A stretch of 64,000 bases of DNA from Paramecium tetraurelia. Taxonomy: Eukaryota; Ciliophora; Oligohymenophorea; Peniculida; Parameciidae. The notes below the pieces were generated by a model, which made no database searches, was not told the origin of the DNA, and saw only the letters and a program-made list of their open reading frames with translations. Every line of letters begins with the position of its first letter. Position 1 is the stretch's first letter. Positions 11,726 through 25,532 of this stretch are shown here, one piece after another. The stretch is taken from the NCBI RefSeq assembly GCF_000165425.1, contig NW_001799078.1:409057-473056 (forward strand). Reading direction: 5' to 3'. Position numbers and translations under genes: made by a program.

Positions 11726-13546
11726 TCACTATTCAATAATTTCATTCATATGTTTCTTATATAAACTTCCGTAAACTTGGTTCAATCCTTTCCACCCACT
11801 GTCAAGAAGAATGGCAGCGGCAACGCTTTCAAATATATCACCATATAATTTGGGGATCTCATTGATATGAGGTTTTAAACCCATCCTAATAGTTTGTTCT
11901 CCCATAAACTTATTTCCCAATAATTATTATTTCCAAGTAGATAGTAGTCCTGGATTTAAGATCCAATTTGGATTTCTTTATTGTTTTTCCCTTGCTGCTC
12001 GAAAAATGTAAGAGATAACAAGCAATTCAATGGCAGCATCGCCTAAAAACTCTAATCTATCATATTATAATGGATTTATAGCTATTTCGAATAATTGAGG
12101 ATTATTAAATTTATAGTCCCTGATTTCGATATGCTCAGTATATTCTGTAATTGGTTCGAAATCAAAGAGGATGTCTTAATAGAAAGATATAGGAAAGTTT
12201 GTCCGTCTCAAAATAATAATATATTCATAGAGACTTTGAGTAACTTCAAATACACCACCAACAATTGCTTCATAGATATCTGCCTTCTGACTTATTTGCA
12301 GTTGTTTATTATCACTAGAAATCATATCATTGACTAAAGGATTTCGAATTTATTTGAAATGCAAATCCTAATTGATTATATAGTGTTATAGACCTAATTA
12401 TTCAAATAATTAAGCTAAAAATGTATTCATAATTAACCGACTTCTTAAGGATGTCATTTCTCCTTCGTCTAACAATTCGTATTGTCTAAAGATATCTACA
12501 GTTACGACATATTTCAAAACAGAATCCCCCAACAGTTCTAGATTTTCATAGTTTCTTTTGAAATTGGATGAAGAAGTTACTATAGCTTCTTCAACCACTT
12601 GATAATTTAGAATGCTTTCGACTGAGTCTTGATGACTCCAAATCTTGAATTAGCATATTAGTGAATGAAAGAGAATGCAAACAATATCATAGGTTTTATA
12701 ATCTAGAGGATATTCTTACAATTATTAGATGGGTATTAATTGAGGTTACTTTAAAGGTTGGATAGGTTTGAGTGATGTGCAATACTCTGATGGAATGCCT
12801 GAGTTACACTAATCACATTCATTTGTGCTAAATGCCATATTTGGAACATTCCGATGAAATTAATTGATATGTAAAGTATATGCGCTAAAGGCTATATATT
12901 CATGGAAACTCTGATAATTTTATCTATAGGATTGCACATTCCCAGGAATGAGTTTTTCTAGATGCAACAATTCATGAACATTCATTCCTTCTATCTCATT
13001 TAGAGTTACTCCATAATATTATAATGCTTCATCCAGATTCTAAAATGCCCTTTATTGCACTAATTTCTAGAAATATGATATTGCTTTCTCATTGCTGTTT
13101 ATGATATCATATACTGAAAAGGATACAAACGGATTTTTTTTATTAACATAAATTCGATTAAAATCTGTAAACTCATTTTGAGCTGAATTTGATAGTTTAA
13201 ATTAATTGAATTCACTCATGTTTTCCCCGTACAACAGGATATTATTTCTGTTCTCATTCTTAATATCAAAATAGGACTCAAAAGGTCGATATTTTTATTG
13301 TATATATGATAGACTGTTGGCCTTGTAGCAATCTCCGAAAAGGAAGCAATTGTATAAATAAATCTAATAAAATTCATCTTTAGAAAATTAACAAAGCCGA
13401 CTTTCAATAAAGTTGATTTTCCAATTAAACATATATTGTAATTTGTTGCTCTTTAAATATCCCGGAGTAATTAGATAGATGTCATATTGATTATCATCCT
13501 TGGTGATCTATATTTTATTTTAATAAGCTAGTATGCGATCATTCAT
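11726..13546 (-). CDS. Dicer-like protein with two RNase III domains, no helicase
   Basis: One intron-free frame of 606 aa. RNase III domain a has NYENLELLGDSVLKYVV (about residue 333), DEGEMTSLRSRLI and the second acidic cluster DIYEAIVGGVFE (about 419). Domain b has YDRLEFLGDAAIELLVISY (about 493), NPGLLSTWKQQLLGN and YGDIFESVAAAILLDSGW (about 567). The acidic metal-binding positions of both domains look intact, so both should cleave. The N-terminal about 320 residues show no DExD helicase and no PAZ domain I can recognise, but contain a CxxC (NECDQC). This compact architecture matches ciliate Dicer-like (Dcl) enzymes that make small RNAs guiding DNA elimination (scnRNA or iesRNA). Which Dcl it is cannot be decided by eye. 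There is no dsRBD at the C-terminus. Confidence 0.92.
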
Positions 13547-13838
13547 TTTCCTATATGAACTACCTTAATAATAAATAATCTATACTCAACTGATTTGGAA
13601 TCCTTCCTATGAGTTGATGATTAAATTAACTTTAAATTTACTTCATTTAATTATAAAAATTAATATACTAAAAAAATAGATATAGACAGATATGTATCGA
13701 TGGAATTAAAGTAAATTGGAATATGAATTGGATTGGATAGGGTGGAATAGGATTGGGATGGAAACTATTAAATCATTATATATATAGAGAAGTACCTTAG
13801 TGCAAACATAATGTTTTTGTAATATTTTATTTGATAAT
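13547..13838. other. Intergenic region with a short GGA-rich degenerate repeat
   Basis: The gap lies between the 5' end of the Dicer-like gene and the 3' end of the PADR1-finger gene. At about 13700-13770 the plus strand carries several close copies of TGGAAT/TTGGATTGG/AGGATTGGGATGG, unusually G-rich for this AT-rich genome. No ORF was recognised. Confidence 0.35.
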
Positions 13839-14575
13839 TCAAAGCTACCAAGGAGTTCTATCCAAAGTTGCTATGGTTTTATTGCAGAACTTAAAATCAG
13901 TGTCATCTCTATATCCAACACAGAAATAACTAAGATTATGTTTTAATCAATTACCTTCCTGTAGATTAATTGTACTTTGGTCTTCCACCATAACAATGTG
14001 GACATCTTGGTATTGATCCTAATACTATTCCATCAGCAATTTTATTCAACAATTCGTCTTTGTTTCCACTCATACTCTATAAGTTTTTTCTTAAATTATC
14101 CTTTATTTCTTAATTTGTCTTTGATGACCAATCCTTGATTGCCTTTTAGTAAGCTTAATATTAATCTAAGGTGTATGCTGCGTATTTGACAGGCACTTTA
14201 GGTTAAGAGTCAGCCTTAGGAGCAACTGGCTTTAACACTTTCTTTTTATCATCCTTCTATTCTTTGACATTTTATTTTTTTGAAACTTATTTTTTGGCGG
14301 GAGCAGCCTTTGCTTTTTTAGGCACAACCTTTTTAACAGGAGCTGCTTTAACTACTGTTTTTTTTTGTGGTTTTCTAGAAACAACTTTCTTTTTTGCTGG
14401 CACAACCTTTTTGGTTTCTTTCTTAACTACCTTTTTAGGCACTTTCTTCTAGATGACTTTTGTAACCTTCTTCACAACTTGCTTTTTAACTGTTTTAGAG
14501 ACTGTCTTGGAGACTGTCTTCTTTGTTGCAGCACTTTATCTAGCTAATATAGAATAAGCCAAGAAAAATACCCAT
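13839..14575 (-). CDS. Lysine-rich DNA-binding protein with C-terminal PADR1 (PARP zinc-finger-3) domain
   Basis: Two introns (28 nt directly after the fourth coding base; 25 nt near 13945) give 227 aa starting MARQSAATKKTV. Residues 5 to about 110 are a histone-H1-like tail of repeated KK/VVKK/APVKK blocks. The C-terminal part (from DQYQAYQKAIKDWS) has the PADR1 fold signature KDELLNKIADGIVLG, then CPHCYGG with Y-F-C-V-G-Y-R and a final Cys, the zinc ligands of PARP1 finger 3. No PARP catalytic domain follows; the gene ends at TGA 13839-13841. A standalone tail plus PADR1 protein is probably nuclear and binds DNA or chromatin. The shadow ORFs on the plus strand here arise from the Lys codons. 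Confidence 0.8.
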
Positions 14576-15395
14576 TTATATCAATTGATAATTTGTAATA
14601 ATAATTCAAGATATACATCGCATTAATTAAACAATAAATAGATAATCAACAGAATGTGCACAGATTATTAATTTGCCAAATTATAAATAAACATTAAATA
14701 TTATCCTTTTTTTGAACATTAGAAATAATTAATAATGGTGTAGCTTCTATTCATTCCCTTTAATATAAAATCAAAGTTTTCAGTATAGTTTTATTAAATA
14801 AATAGAGACATCTAACTGTGTTATGCTAGTTTTTTATTTAATTACATTCTAAGAATAAAGCAAAATCAATTTTAGCAATTACTCAAAAAAAATTGACAAT
14901 TACATCATTTTTCATCAATTAGTTTTATTATATTTTGTTGCTATTGATGGATAATTAATATTTGCATTTAGTTCCTTAACAGGACAGAATCAATAAGAAT
15001 TCATAAGTTTATTAAGACATATATAATATAATTACAATTCCTATAAAAGTTTGTAATCTTAAAATATATCTAATTCGCTAATGTTTACAAATAGAAAATC
15101 ATTTAGTATTAGAATAAGACTATTTTGCAGAATAAACTATAAATGCAATTATAAATTAAATGAAATTCAAGAGTTTATTGATTTTACTACCTGATAATAG
15201 AAATTTATTCATTATAGAGATTTATAAGAGTAATTGAACCGTCTCTTTTGGATCGTTCTTACGTTATTAGAGATTTAAGTAAATAATTTCTAATTTTAAT
15301 GGAGCTTAGTTTTATTCATTAGATGATAATAAATAATAAAATCATATTATATAAGAATTATGAATATAAAAAGAAATTTATTATTTATTATAATA
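14576..15395. other. AT-rich divergent intergenic region
   Basis: About 820 bp between divergent genes (PADR1 protein and aspartic protease), presumably containing both promoters. It is AT-rich with many short T-tracts. I see no supported ORF, RNA gene or repeat. Confidence 0.45.
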
Positions 15396-16564
15396 ATGCA
15401 AAAGTTATTACTAATTACATCATTGGTTGTTTCAATTTTTGCCGAGAACACTAACTACGCCTATACTAATTGGAATACAATCCAAGGAACTGTGAGTATG
15501 AATTCAACTCTTGAGAACTATGAATAAACCTTATGGTTGGTTTATATTTCAATTGGAGTTCCAGCTCAAAATTTTACAGTCTAAATTGACACAGGGTCTA
15601 ATATTTTATGGGTTCCTTACACAGATTGCTCAAGGTGTGATATTTCAACTAGATATAATCCTAATGGATAAGAATATTTTTCTCCAAATGGTAGTACTTA
15701 TTATTAAGCTTACGGAAGTGGAGAATGCAGCGGATATGTAGCTACAGATGTGGTAAGTATATAGGATACAGTAATAAACACAACATTTGCTATGATGTTT
15801 GCAACCATGGAGCAAGGTTTTGCATTCCCTACAGTTATGGATGGTATTATGGGTATTTCTAACAATCAAACATTCACAAATATCTTTTAAACTGCTTTCT
15901 AAGCAGGTTAGATACCAACTGAATAGTATGGCTTAATATTGAATTAAGCTCCTTTACCATCCTACTTGATTTTTGGAAGCATAGATCCAATTTTACTTAA
16001 TTAGATTTAATGGGTTATTCCTAATGATATCTATAGATGGAAATTGTTTATAAATGCCTTTACTATCAATGGATAAGATTATTCATCATTGATGGGGTCA
16101 GTTTAATCTGCAATTTTAGATTCAGGAACTACAGATTTACTAGTGACCGAAGGGCTTTATGGAGTTATCCTTAAAGATTATTTGGTACCTGGAGGTTGTT
16201 TCATGAGCGGTGGTATTTATTGTCCTTGCCAACCAACTGCTGATTAATTGGCTTACCTACCAAATATCACAGTGTCATTTAATGTTGTCAATGTGACAAT
16301 TCCCTTTTTCAATATATTATAAGGATACTATGTCGCAGGTTACTTTAATGTATTATTACATTAGCTACTGGAGATGTTTGCCAAGTCATGATGTCCTACT
16401 TGAGTGGTCCTCCCTTTATGGTCTTTGGTGATCCTGCATTATTATCCATCATTCCAATATTTGACAAGACTGCAAACTAAATTGGTATCATTGGAGGTGT
16501 TCCAAATGGAATTCCAAATGGAGATTATCCTGGAAATGATGAAATAGATGAAGCAGTAGGATGA
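15396..16564 (+). CDS. Pepsin/cathepsin D-type aspartic protease (A1 family)
   Basis: 380 aa after removing one 26-nt intron (GTTACT...CATTAG, about 16335-16360), which joins YYVA to ATGDVCQVMM. The N-terminus MQKLLLITSLVVSIFA is a signal peptide. The first catalytic motif is QIDTGSNILWVP (Asp about residue 65) and the second AILDSGTTDLLV (Asp about 242). The flap region contains a Tyr/Gly-rich YQAYGSGECSG, and the hydrophobic motif FMVFGDPALL precedes the C-terminus. It should be a lysosomal or secreted endopeptidase for digestion in food vacuoles. There is no obvious long propeptide between signal and mature part. It converges with the AGC kinase gene, 38 bp between stops. Confidence 0.93.
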
Positions 16565-16602
16565 AACAATATATTATCAATATATATAAAATAATAACAA
16601 CA

Positions 16603-18613
16603 TCATTTAAGTTTTGGTCTATGGGAGGTACTACCTCTTTAAGTAATTTATGAAGATAAAGTAAAGAGTGATAATTAAGATAACTAGGATTTAAGATGAG
16701 TGGAGGTGCTTGAAATTCTTTTCTGTAGTTATTGAGGGGGTCTTTATGATATTTCCCTATTGGTAGGACTGCTATGCTATAATTGTATTATTTTTTGAAT
16801 CTAGTTATAATTAATATGATTAGCGTAGTTCCTATCCATTAAAGACCTTTCTGAGAGGAGAGTTCTCAAAGTGGGGTGATTATCCTGATTCCTCAATGAG
16901 GGAGCCTTCTTTAAAAGAGTCTAAAAGCTTTTTCTCAATAGAGCCAATGTAGCAGCTGTTGGAGTAGTTCCAGTTAAAGATTTAGGTTACTTCGGGGTTT
17001 TCATACTTAATTGATTGTCAATATCCTATAGATTGAGTTGCAGATGCTTTTTTGGCGAATTCTAAGTACTATGATGGCCACTATTAAAAAATTGATTATT
17101 GATTCTTGGAGAACTAGCAGATTTCAGAGATTATTTAACTGAATTGCACTTCTTGAATTAATTTGGATTCACATTAGATTACTTTTCATTTAACACTAGT
17201 TTTTATTTTTTTTCCACTACCAAATCACTTGATGCTCTATTTTTTAAATTCTATTGTTTTGATTCTAACAAGAACTAATCCTAATATAAAGGGTTAATGT
17301 AATTGAAGAACTCAAACAAATCATCTTAAGGTTTCAAATCTCCAGTTTCATTTCTCTAATTAAATTCAGCAACATCCACCTTTAAGAATTCTCCATGAAT
17401 ATGAGTTTCATAGATATCGATCTCAATAGGCATTTCTATTTGTTTATTTTTTATAGATTCCCAATTTACATCACTTAACCATTAATACCTCTTTAAAACT
17501 TTGAAATCCTTTATACGTTTGCTTACATCCTTTTCCAATAGATCTATCAACAATTCAGTAACTTCTTCAGTAAGATCATCTGGTAACTCTAACTCCTCAT
17601 TAATTATCTTCTAAAAGATCTCGTCAGTGTTTTAAGAGTAATGCGGTGGCAATCCCAAGAGCAACTCATGTAATAAGCAGCCTAATGTGTAGAAGTCTGC
17701 AGGATATGAGTATCCTTAACGACTAAAATAGTCAATACACTTACCTGACTATTTCTGGAGGCATGTACTCAGGAGAACCACAGAAACTATGAGTTACATC
17801 TTCATTCATCAAGTCCAACTTGGATAGGCCGAAATCTGTCAATTAAATGTGACCTCGAATGTCAATCAAGATATTTTCTGGCTGTTATAATTAATTTTAA
17901 TAATACCTTTAAATCTCGGTAGAGCACTTTACGCTTATGCAATTCTTCCAAAGTGCAAATCACTTCGCAAAAGTACTTCTTGGCTTCATCCTCTGTAAAT
18001 CGATAATTTTAGAGATGGAAGAACATCTCTCCTCCTGGACTGTATTCCATTAAGAAACACAAATGTTCTCGTGTGGCAAATGTTGCATATAATGGCACAA
18101 TAAATGGACTTTAATTTAATACATTGGATAATATTTTCTTTTCTCTCAATACCTGTTCCAAACGTCTACAATCTGTAATGTAATGCTTTTTTATCATTTT
18201 CAGTGCATAGAGTCTCGCATTTCCTTTATGTCTTATCAAATATACTTCTGACGTTCCTCCTTTGCCTATGCATTTCTCAAACACAAAGTCTTTCAAACTT
18301 AACTATCCTGTTTATTACTTATAAATCCCTATCAACCACTCATTCTACTTCAATTTATTCAAGGGAAATACACCTAATCATTATTATTTCTTACTCCTGT
18401 CTTCAGGTCTTGATAGAATATAATCAAGAGTCAAAGACCCAGATACAGTCTTTAATCCAATCAGTTAATTTGGATTTGGAGTCAAGGGATGTTCTTTAAT
18501 CTATCTCTTTAATTCATTATTACTCTTTTGTAAAGATCACTCAAATTGGCATTACTTGGCATCTCGATGAGAATTAATTTGTCTTGTAATTTTAGATTAA
18601 TTGCCCTTGTCAT
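16603..18613 (-). CDS. AGC-type Ser/Thr protein kinase with long disordered C-terminal tail
   Basis: The kinase domain shows the glycine loop IGKGGTSEVYLI, the catalytic Lys in YALKMIKK, LYRDLKPEN (split by a 25-nt intron after YRDLK), LTDFGLSKL, the APE-type motif GSPEYMPPEIV, and DFYTLGCLLHELLLG. Together with GGEMFFHL this is AGC-like. A possible hydrophobic motif LFEFFNY follows the domain. The last about 230 residues are Ser/Gln/Asn-rich and basic, ending at TGA 16603-16605. The N-terminus (MTRAINLKLQDKLILIEMP) forms a separate roughly 100-residue region of unknown fold, with at least one intron whose borders I did not settle. The substrate is unknown. Confidence 0.88.
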
Positions 18614-18642
18614 TTTTATCAATTTAATTTTATTATATATAA

Positions 18643-19498
18643 TCATTTAGATAGCCATTTCCTATGTTGCCTAGGAAAGTGATGCTGCTTCCAAATTTAC
18701 ACTTGCTCCTTCACATGTTTCTCATTCAGTCGTTCCATGAATCTGATTTCAGACATATCTTTGTTCATGAAAATATCCTTCACATCATTCTCCATCTCTT
18801 CATGCTCCATTATTTTAAGAGCTTCTATGTGCATAATCTGATTGTCTTTGAATTTGCAATAATTCATTTTTACCTACTCCTTCATCTTTTACTCCTCCTA
18901 TTATTTTTTTTCATATCTTCTCTTCAACTGCAATAACTTCCCCTCCGCATTCACTATGGACATCAACTTATTTTCCCGGTCCGTGTCCTCAACCAATGAA
19001 CTAAATTATGATTATTCAGTAGGAATGTGATGAAACTGTTTCAACTTCTCTTTGGCTTCTAATTTCTTCAATTCATTCAGTAACTACCTCTTCCTCTTAC
19101 TCATCAAATCTAACTATAATTTCTACTTAAATACTCTTGTCATCAAGAATCCTCTCCACATGCTTATCCAAACGTAAATTCAAATAGTCTTTCTACTTCT
19201 TGATCAGTAGATCTTCCCTTAAGTGATTTTCTAAATTCTATCTATTCTTTGGCCCAAATAAAGAAAGATTGGCAACCTTAGATAGATTGAGAAGAGCTTA
19301 ATCAGAAAGACTTTTTTAATAGAGGGGATTCTAAGTTTTATCAATCTCCATAAAAAGAGCAGAACTACCAAAATTATTCTTTATTTCTGGGAATTAGGTT
19401 TTTAGCATAGTTCTATTAGATTTAACAGTTTTAGTCATATCTCTCTTCATTTCTGATCTCATTGTATCTCCTAATTCTGTAATCAATAGTCTATTCAT
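18643..19498 (-). CDS. Coiled-coil protein, paralog A of a tandem pair
   Basis: Starts MNRLLITELGDTMRSEMKRD at 19498 and ends at the TGA at 18643. Long Lys/Glu/Gln-rich helices dominate (RKQLLNELKKLEAKEKLKQF-like segment, SIVNAEGKLLQLKRRYEKK). At least one intron is required near 19090-19130. It shares its start (MNR-L/I-ITE-L/I-GD) and an internal VNAEGKL-QL motif with the next gene upstream, showing a tandem duplication. The gap is only 22 bp to that paralog and 29 bp to the kinase gene downstream. Function is unknown; coiled-coil composition suggests a structural or cytoskeletal role (inference). Confidence 0.65.
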
Positions 19499-19520
19499 TT
19501 AATATATAATATATAAATTA

Positions 19521-20286
19521 TCAATCAGTATTAATTTATTTATTGCAACAATTTTATTAGATTCTTATTCTCATTCGAGAGTTACTTTTAATTACTAATT
19601 CTTTTTTTGATATGTTAAATCCAGAGAAATTGATATCAAATCTATTCGAGTTTTTTTCTTAACTTTATTCCAAACAACTAGCCAGTCTCTATCTCATCCT
19701 CAAATCTGCTTGATTTTGCCTTTGAAATCTCCTCTACAATTGTTCTAATTTGCCTTCAGCATTCACAATCGAGGGAACTTGAAGAATGGTTTACACCTTC
19801 TCATTGTCTTTAAACGCCAAGGTATAATTGGATTTACTTCTATCACTTTGTTTTATTAACATTAATTGTTTCAACAACTAACTTTTTCGCTTTGTAAATT
19901 AATCTCAATCTTTTAGAAATATTGTAAATACCTTGATTATCCACAATTTGATGTACTAATTTGTCTAAATTCCTATTTATATAGGAACTCTTTTTTGGTA
20001 GATTGAGATCCTACTATATGCAATTCTTCAACTGTTCAGTTTAACCTTGCAGGGATAACTTGGCCATGTTATATAGTTTAGTTTAAGCAATAGACACGAG
20101 TTCTTATGGATATAAGAGAGGATTAATTGTATTTTATCTTTTTAATTCAACAGTGGACTCACTAGCATTGGTTTTAAAGCGAAGGTATCTTTTGCTCGAA
20201 GAAAAATTCAAGTCATTTGAAGTACAATCTTCTTTGAGATCTTTACGAATTGAATCTCCAATTTCTGTAATAATAATTCGATTCAT
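19521..20286 (-). CDS. Coiled-coil protein, paralog B of a tandem pair
   Basis: Starts MNRIIITEIGDSIRKDLKED at 20286, clearly homologous to the start of the adjacent gene (18643-19498). It contains the shared VNAEGKLEQLQRRFQRQ segment. The C-terminal end differs from paralog A and becomes basic before the TGA at 19521-19523. Some micro-introns are needed between 19800 and 20080 that I did not pin down. No enzymatic motif is visible. The function is unknown. Confidence 0.62.
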
Positions 20287-20499
20287 TCTTAAATTTAATA
20301 AATATATAAATAAGTTGGATTCCATATTTTGATTAATTACACTCTTTCCGAAAATAAATTGATTTTTTTTAGCCTTATAAATCATTTTGGTGGTAGCAAA
20401 AACAAGATTGAATGAGGTTAAGCACAAAAATTTAAAGATATAATATCATTTATAAAATTGTAAAAATATTATAAATATATATATGTAATTTATCATAAT

Positions 20500-22185
20500 T
20501 CAATGTCTTCCTGGCATTTACTCCTTCTTTGGTTCTAATTTAATCATGTCATCAATTCTCAAGATAGTTATGGCAGCCTCTGTGGCAAATCTATGAAAGA
20601 TAGTATTAATATTACTTTATTGCTTTCACTTTACTCACAGTTGGTTCAAGAATGCCATGCTTTAGATTATGTCTCACTTCTCCTTTGATTAGATCTAAGC
20701 CACTGTACTTAAATCCCTTTTCATCTATTTTGATTGATTGAGATTTGCTATGTAAAACTCTTAACTTGCTGATTAATTCTATTGAATCCTTGGCTGCATT
20801 AGTAGCTAATATCTTTGGAATAGCAGTCAATGCTTCAGCGAACTCAGCAACAGCGATTTGTTCAACTGTATCCAGAGTTCTTGAGAAATCATCCAAATAA
20901 ATGCTTAAAGCCATTTCAACAGCTCCACCACCAGCTACAACTGAACCAGATTCCAAGGTTCTTTTAACAACACAAAATGAATCGTGCATTGATCTCTCTA
21001 TTTCATCAGTCATCATTTCATTGGCTCCCCTGAGAATAATACTGGCTGATTATTCCTTTTTCATTCCCTTGAAAAATATATAATCATTGTCTCCTATAGC
21101 TTCTTCATACACTTCCTATTATTATAATACTACTATACTTCAGCTTCTCCTAGACTAGAAACATCAAATGACTCTCCTGTTTCTTCATTTGCAAAGGTAG
21201 TTATGATCTTTGCCCCTGTTGCTCTAGCAATCCTTCTTAAATGTTCTTTGGGAACTCTTCTCAATCCAATAGCTCCTGCTTCTACTAAATATTTATTAGC
21301 TAAATCGTCCATTCCCTTTGAAGTTAAGATTACATTGGCTCCTGCTGATAACAATAAATGAATTCTTTCTTTCAAAACATCCATTTCCTTCTTTCTAATT
21401 TTCTCTAAATTGTTAGGGTCATCAACCAAGATTTAAACACCCATCTACATTTTGAATTTATTTAAATTGATATCTAAACATGCAACTTTGGCATTCTTTA
21501 CTTTTGTTACCATTTGTTGTGAGGCTCTTTATGTTTAAAGAACATATCCTCGAACCAATTCAGATTAATTAGAGGATTGTCCATGACTTTTAACAACATT
21601 TATAGATTGAATAGGATACTTAGGTTTTCCAGTTATGTAACCTTAAGTTTTGATAAGTCTAACAGCGTCGACGGCCAATTTAGCAAAGATGTGACTCTCG
21701 GAACCAATAATTTTACTATTCATCGAAGTCTTGGCAGCATTCAATAGAATCTCAGTGTCATCCTCTGTGATTTTGTGCACTAGATGAGATTGAATATATT
21801 TGACTGCTTACCTAGCAGCTAATTTGTAACCGGATATAATAGTGGTAGGATGCACTTTAATTTTGATTAATTCATTAGCTCGCTTAAGCAATTCAGCAGC
21901 TAAAATAACAACTGATGTAGTGCCATCCCCAACTTCCTTATCTTACAATTGACTCAATTCAACAATGACCTTGGCAGCAGGATGCTCAACTTCCAATTGT
22001 TTTAGGATAGTAGCTCCATCATTTGTGATTACAACATCCCCAATTTCATCTACGAGCATCTTATCCAATCCTTATGGTCCAAGACTTGTTTTGACTACAT
22101 TCGCAATGGCCATGACGGCAGTTACATTACTTGTACGAACATCTTAACCTTGATCTCTTTCACCACGAATACCCACAGCAGACAT
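20500..22185 (-). CDS. CCT1: CCT/TRiC chaperonin alpha subunit (TCP-1 alpha)
   Basis: 545 aa after two introns (23 nt near 21115-21140, 25 nt near 20595-20620). Chaperonin hallmarks: [18 protein letters not shown], the DGATIL catalytic segment ([13 protein letters not shown]), [15 protein letters not shown] and, in the equatorial C-terminal part, [13 protein letters not shown]. The alpha-subunit features [32 protein letters not shown] and [16 protein letters not shown] identify CCT1 rather than other subunits. It is one of eight subunits of the cytosolic ATP-driven chaperonin that folds tubulin and actin, essential in a highly ciliated cell. The frame is open upstream of the ATG at 22185, but homology starts there. 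Confidence 0.96.
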
Positions 22186-22381
22186 TTTAATTAATTATAT
22201 AATTATTTAAACATTTTAAACATACCTAATCAACCATTAATTTATTTCTTTTATAGTGAATTTTTCTTCTTGAATTTCATTCTAAATAATTCTCAGTTCT
22301 TAAGAATTAAGAATATTCATCTATATTAAATTTTTATATCCTTGAAGGGTATAAGTCTGTTACAAATTTTCATATGTTTGC

Positions 22382-23533
22382 TCAAGTCAATCTTAGGATG
22401 ATGATTAGATCAATAAGGTTTTTCGTTAAAGTCATCCTTTATTTAGTGATCATCCTAGAAGTAATTTGATTCCATATTTTATTTATTGACTCAACTATTA
22501 CGAAATGTTCATAACTTCTTTTATAAATATATATTGTTCCATAAAGGATAGATATGCGTATTTTTAAATATTAGAACATTTTTTTAAATATGATGATTTT
22601 AATCTGAGACATATTATTTTAAATAATAACTTATTCATCTCTTATGTGTATATTAATTGATACATTAACTAGTCTGCATTATCCGAACTTCATTTAAAAT
22701 TTGAATTTGCATATTTTAAATTTAAAAAGGAATCTACACCTACTTGCGCTCCTATTTATAAACCTTACACCTATAAATCCTGAAAATGCAACCCAAAATT
22801 ACAGTACATTAATCCTTTTTCTTATTGCATCTAAAAAATAAAAAAATGGTTGCCATTAATTTATGAAAAACAACACTTAAATTTTTTCTATATTAATCAT
22901 TTGGAAGCTGGTTAAGATATGCAAATTTACTATTTTAATAAAATCATCTCTTAGGTTAGGTGAGATTTAGTTTTAAGAAATTAATTTACTGTTTTTATAC
23001 CTCTTATTGAAGGGATTCTGTCTATATATCATATCCCATCTATAGTTATTTGAATACTTAAATACAAGTGTCCTTGAATAACCAGGCATAATCACTAGAT
23101 TTTTATTCTATAACTAAGCAATTGGATGCAATTTAGGTTAAATATCCAATATATTAAAAACTCTTTTTGTATTCTTCTAATCACTACTCTAAATGTAAAT
23201 TTTAATTTTCTTTCCAATACTTTTAGATAACTTTTTTACTATGGCTTGCTTTTAAGGTGTCTTTTTTGTTTCATTTAAGTGTTTTCGTTGTAAAAGTATA
23301 CATTCAATTCAATTGATTCTAGAAGTTCAAAATTATATTTCCTATCTTTTTTAAAGAGAATTAGTAAATTGTACTCCAAGGTGTTTTTTACCAGAACTTC
23401 TTGGAATTTTTTCTATTGAGAAACAGAATTTCTAAGAATTTTTTGGATCAATGTTCTCTTAAATTTTAAATAGTAGAATTTTTAATTTATCAATTATCAT
23501 AATGATATAATAATCTGTATCAGACTTGTTCAT
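22382..23533 (-). CDS. Unknown basic ciliate protein
   Basis: From the ATG at 23533 (MNKSDTDYYIIMIIDKL) coding-like frames run down to a TGA at 22382. Two TGA-bounded frames must be joined by micro-introns in the 23270-23370 region. The best-supported exon (about 23250 to 22950) encodes KKLSKSIGKKIKIYIQSSD, an ILDIQPKLHPIAQ block and SNNYRWDMIYRQNPF. The last third (below about 22800) is AT-rich and may be 3' untranslated rather than coding. I do not recognise the family, and the boundaries are provisional. Confidence 0.42.
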
Positions 23534-23614
23534 TTACCTAAAAAATATATCTAATTTAATTGAATTAAATTCATTTAAATGTTAGTTTAAAATAATTTTA
23601 TTCTCATAAATGAT

Positions 23615-25532
<1,918 letters not shown>

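Noticed and set aside
12150-12165. tRNA B-box-like GGTTCGAAATC sequence
   Set aside because: It lies in the Dicer-like coding frame (minus strand) and no cloverleaf can be drawn around it.
14264-14547. Two plus-strand ORFs of 60-62 aa, hydrophobic and Phe-rich
   Set aside because: They are exact antisense of the Lys-codon-rich tail of the PADR1 protein; Lys AAG/AAA on minus read as Phe/Leu on plus.
22186-22318. Upstream in-frame ATG (22318) for CCT1
   Set aside because: The sequence between 22318 and 22185 is AT-rich with no homology; CCT1 proteins start at MSAV-type residues, so the 22185 start is preferred.
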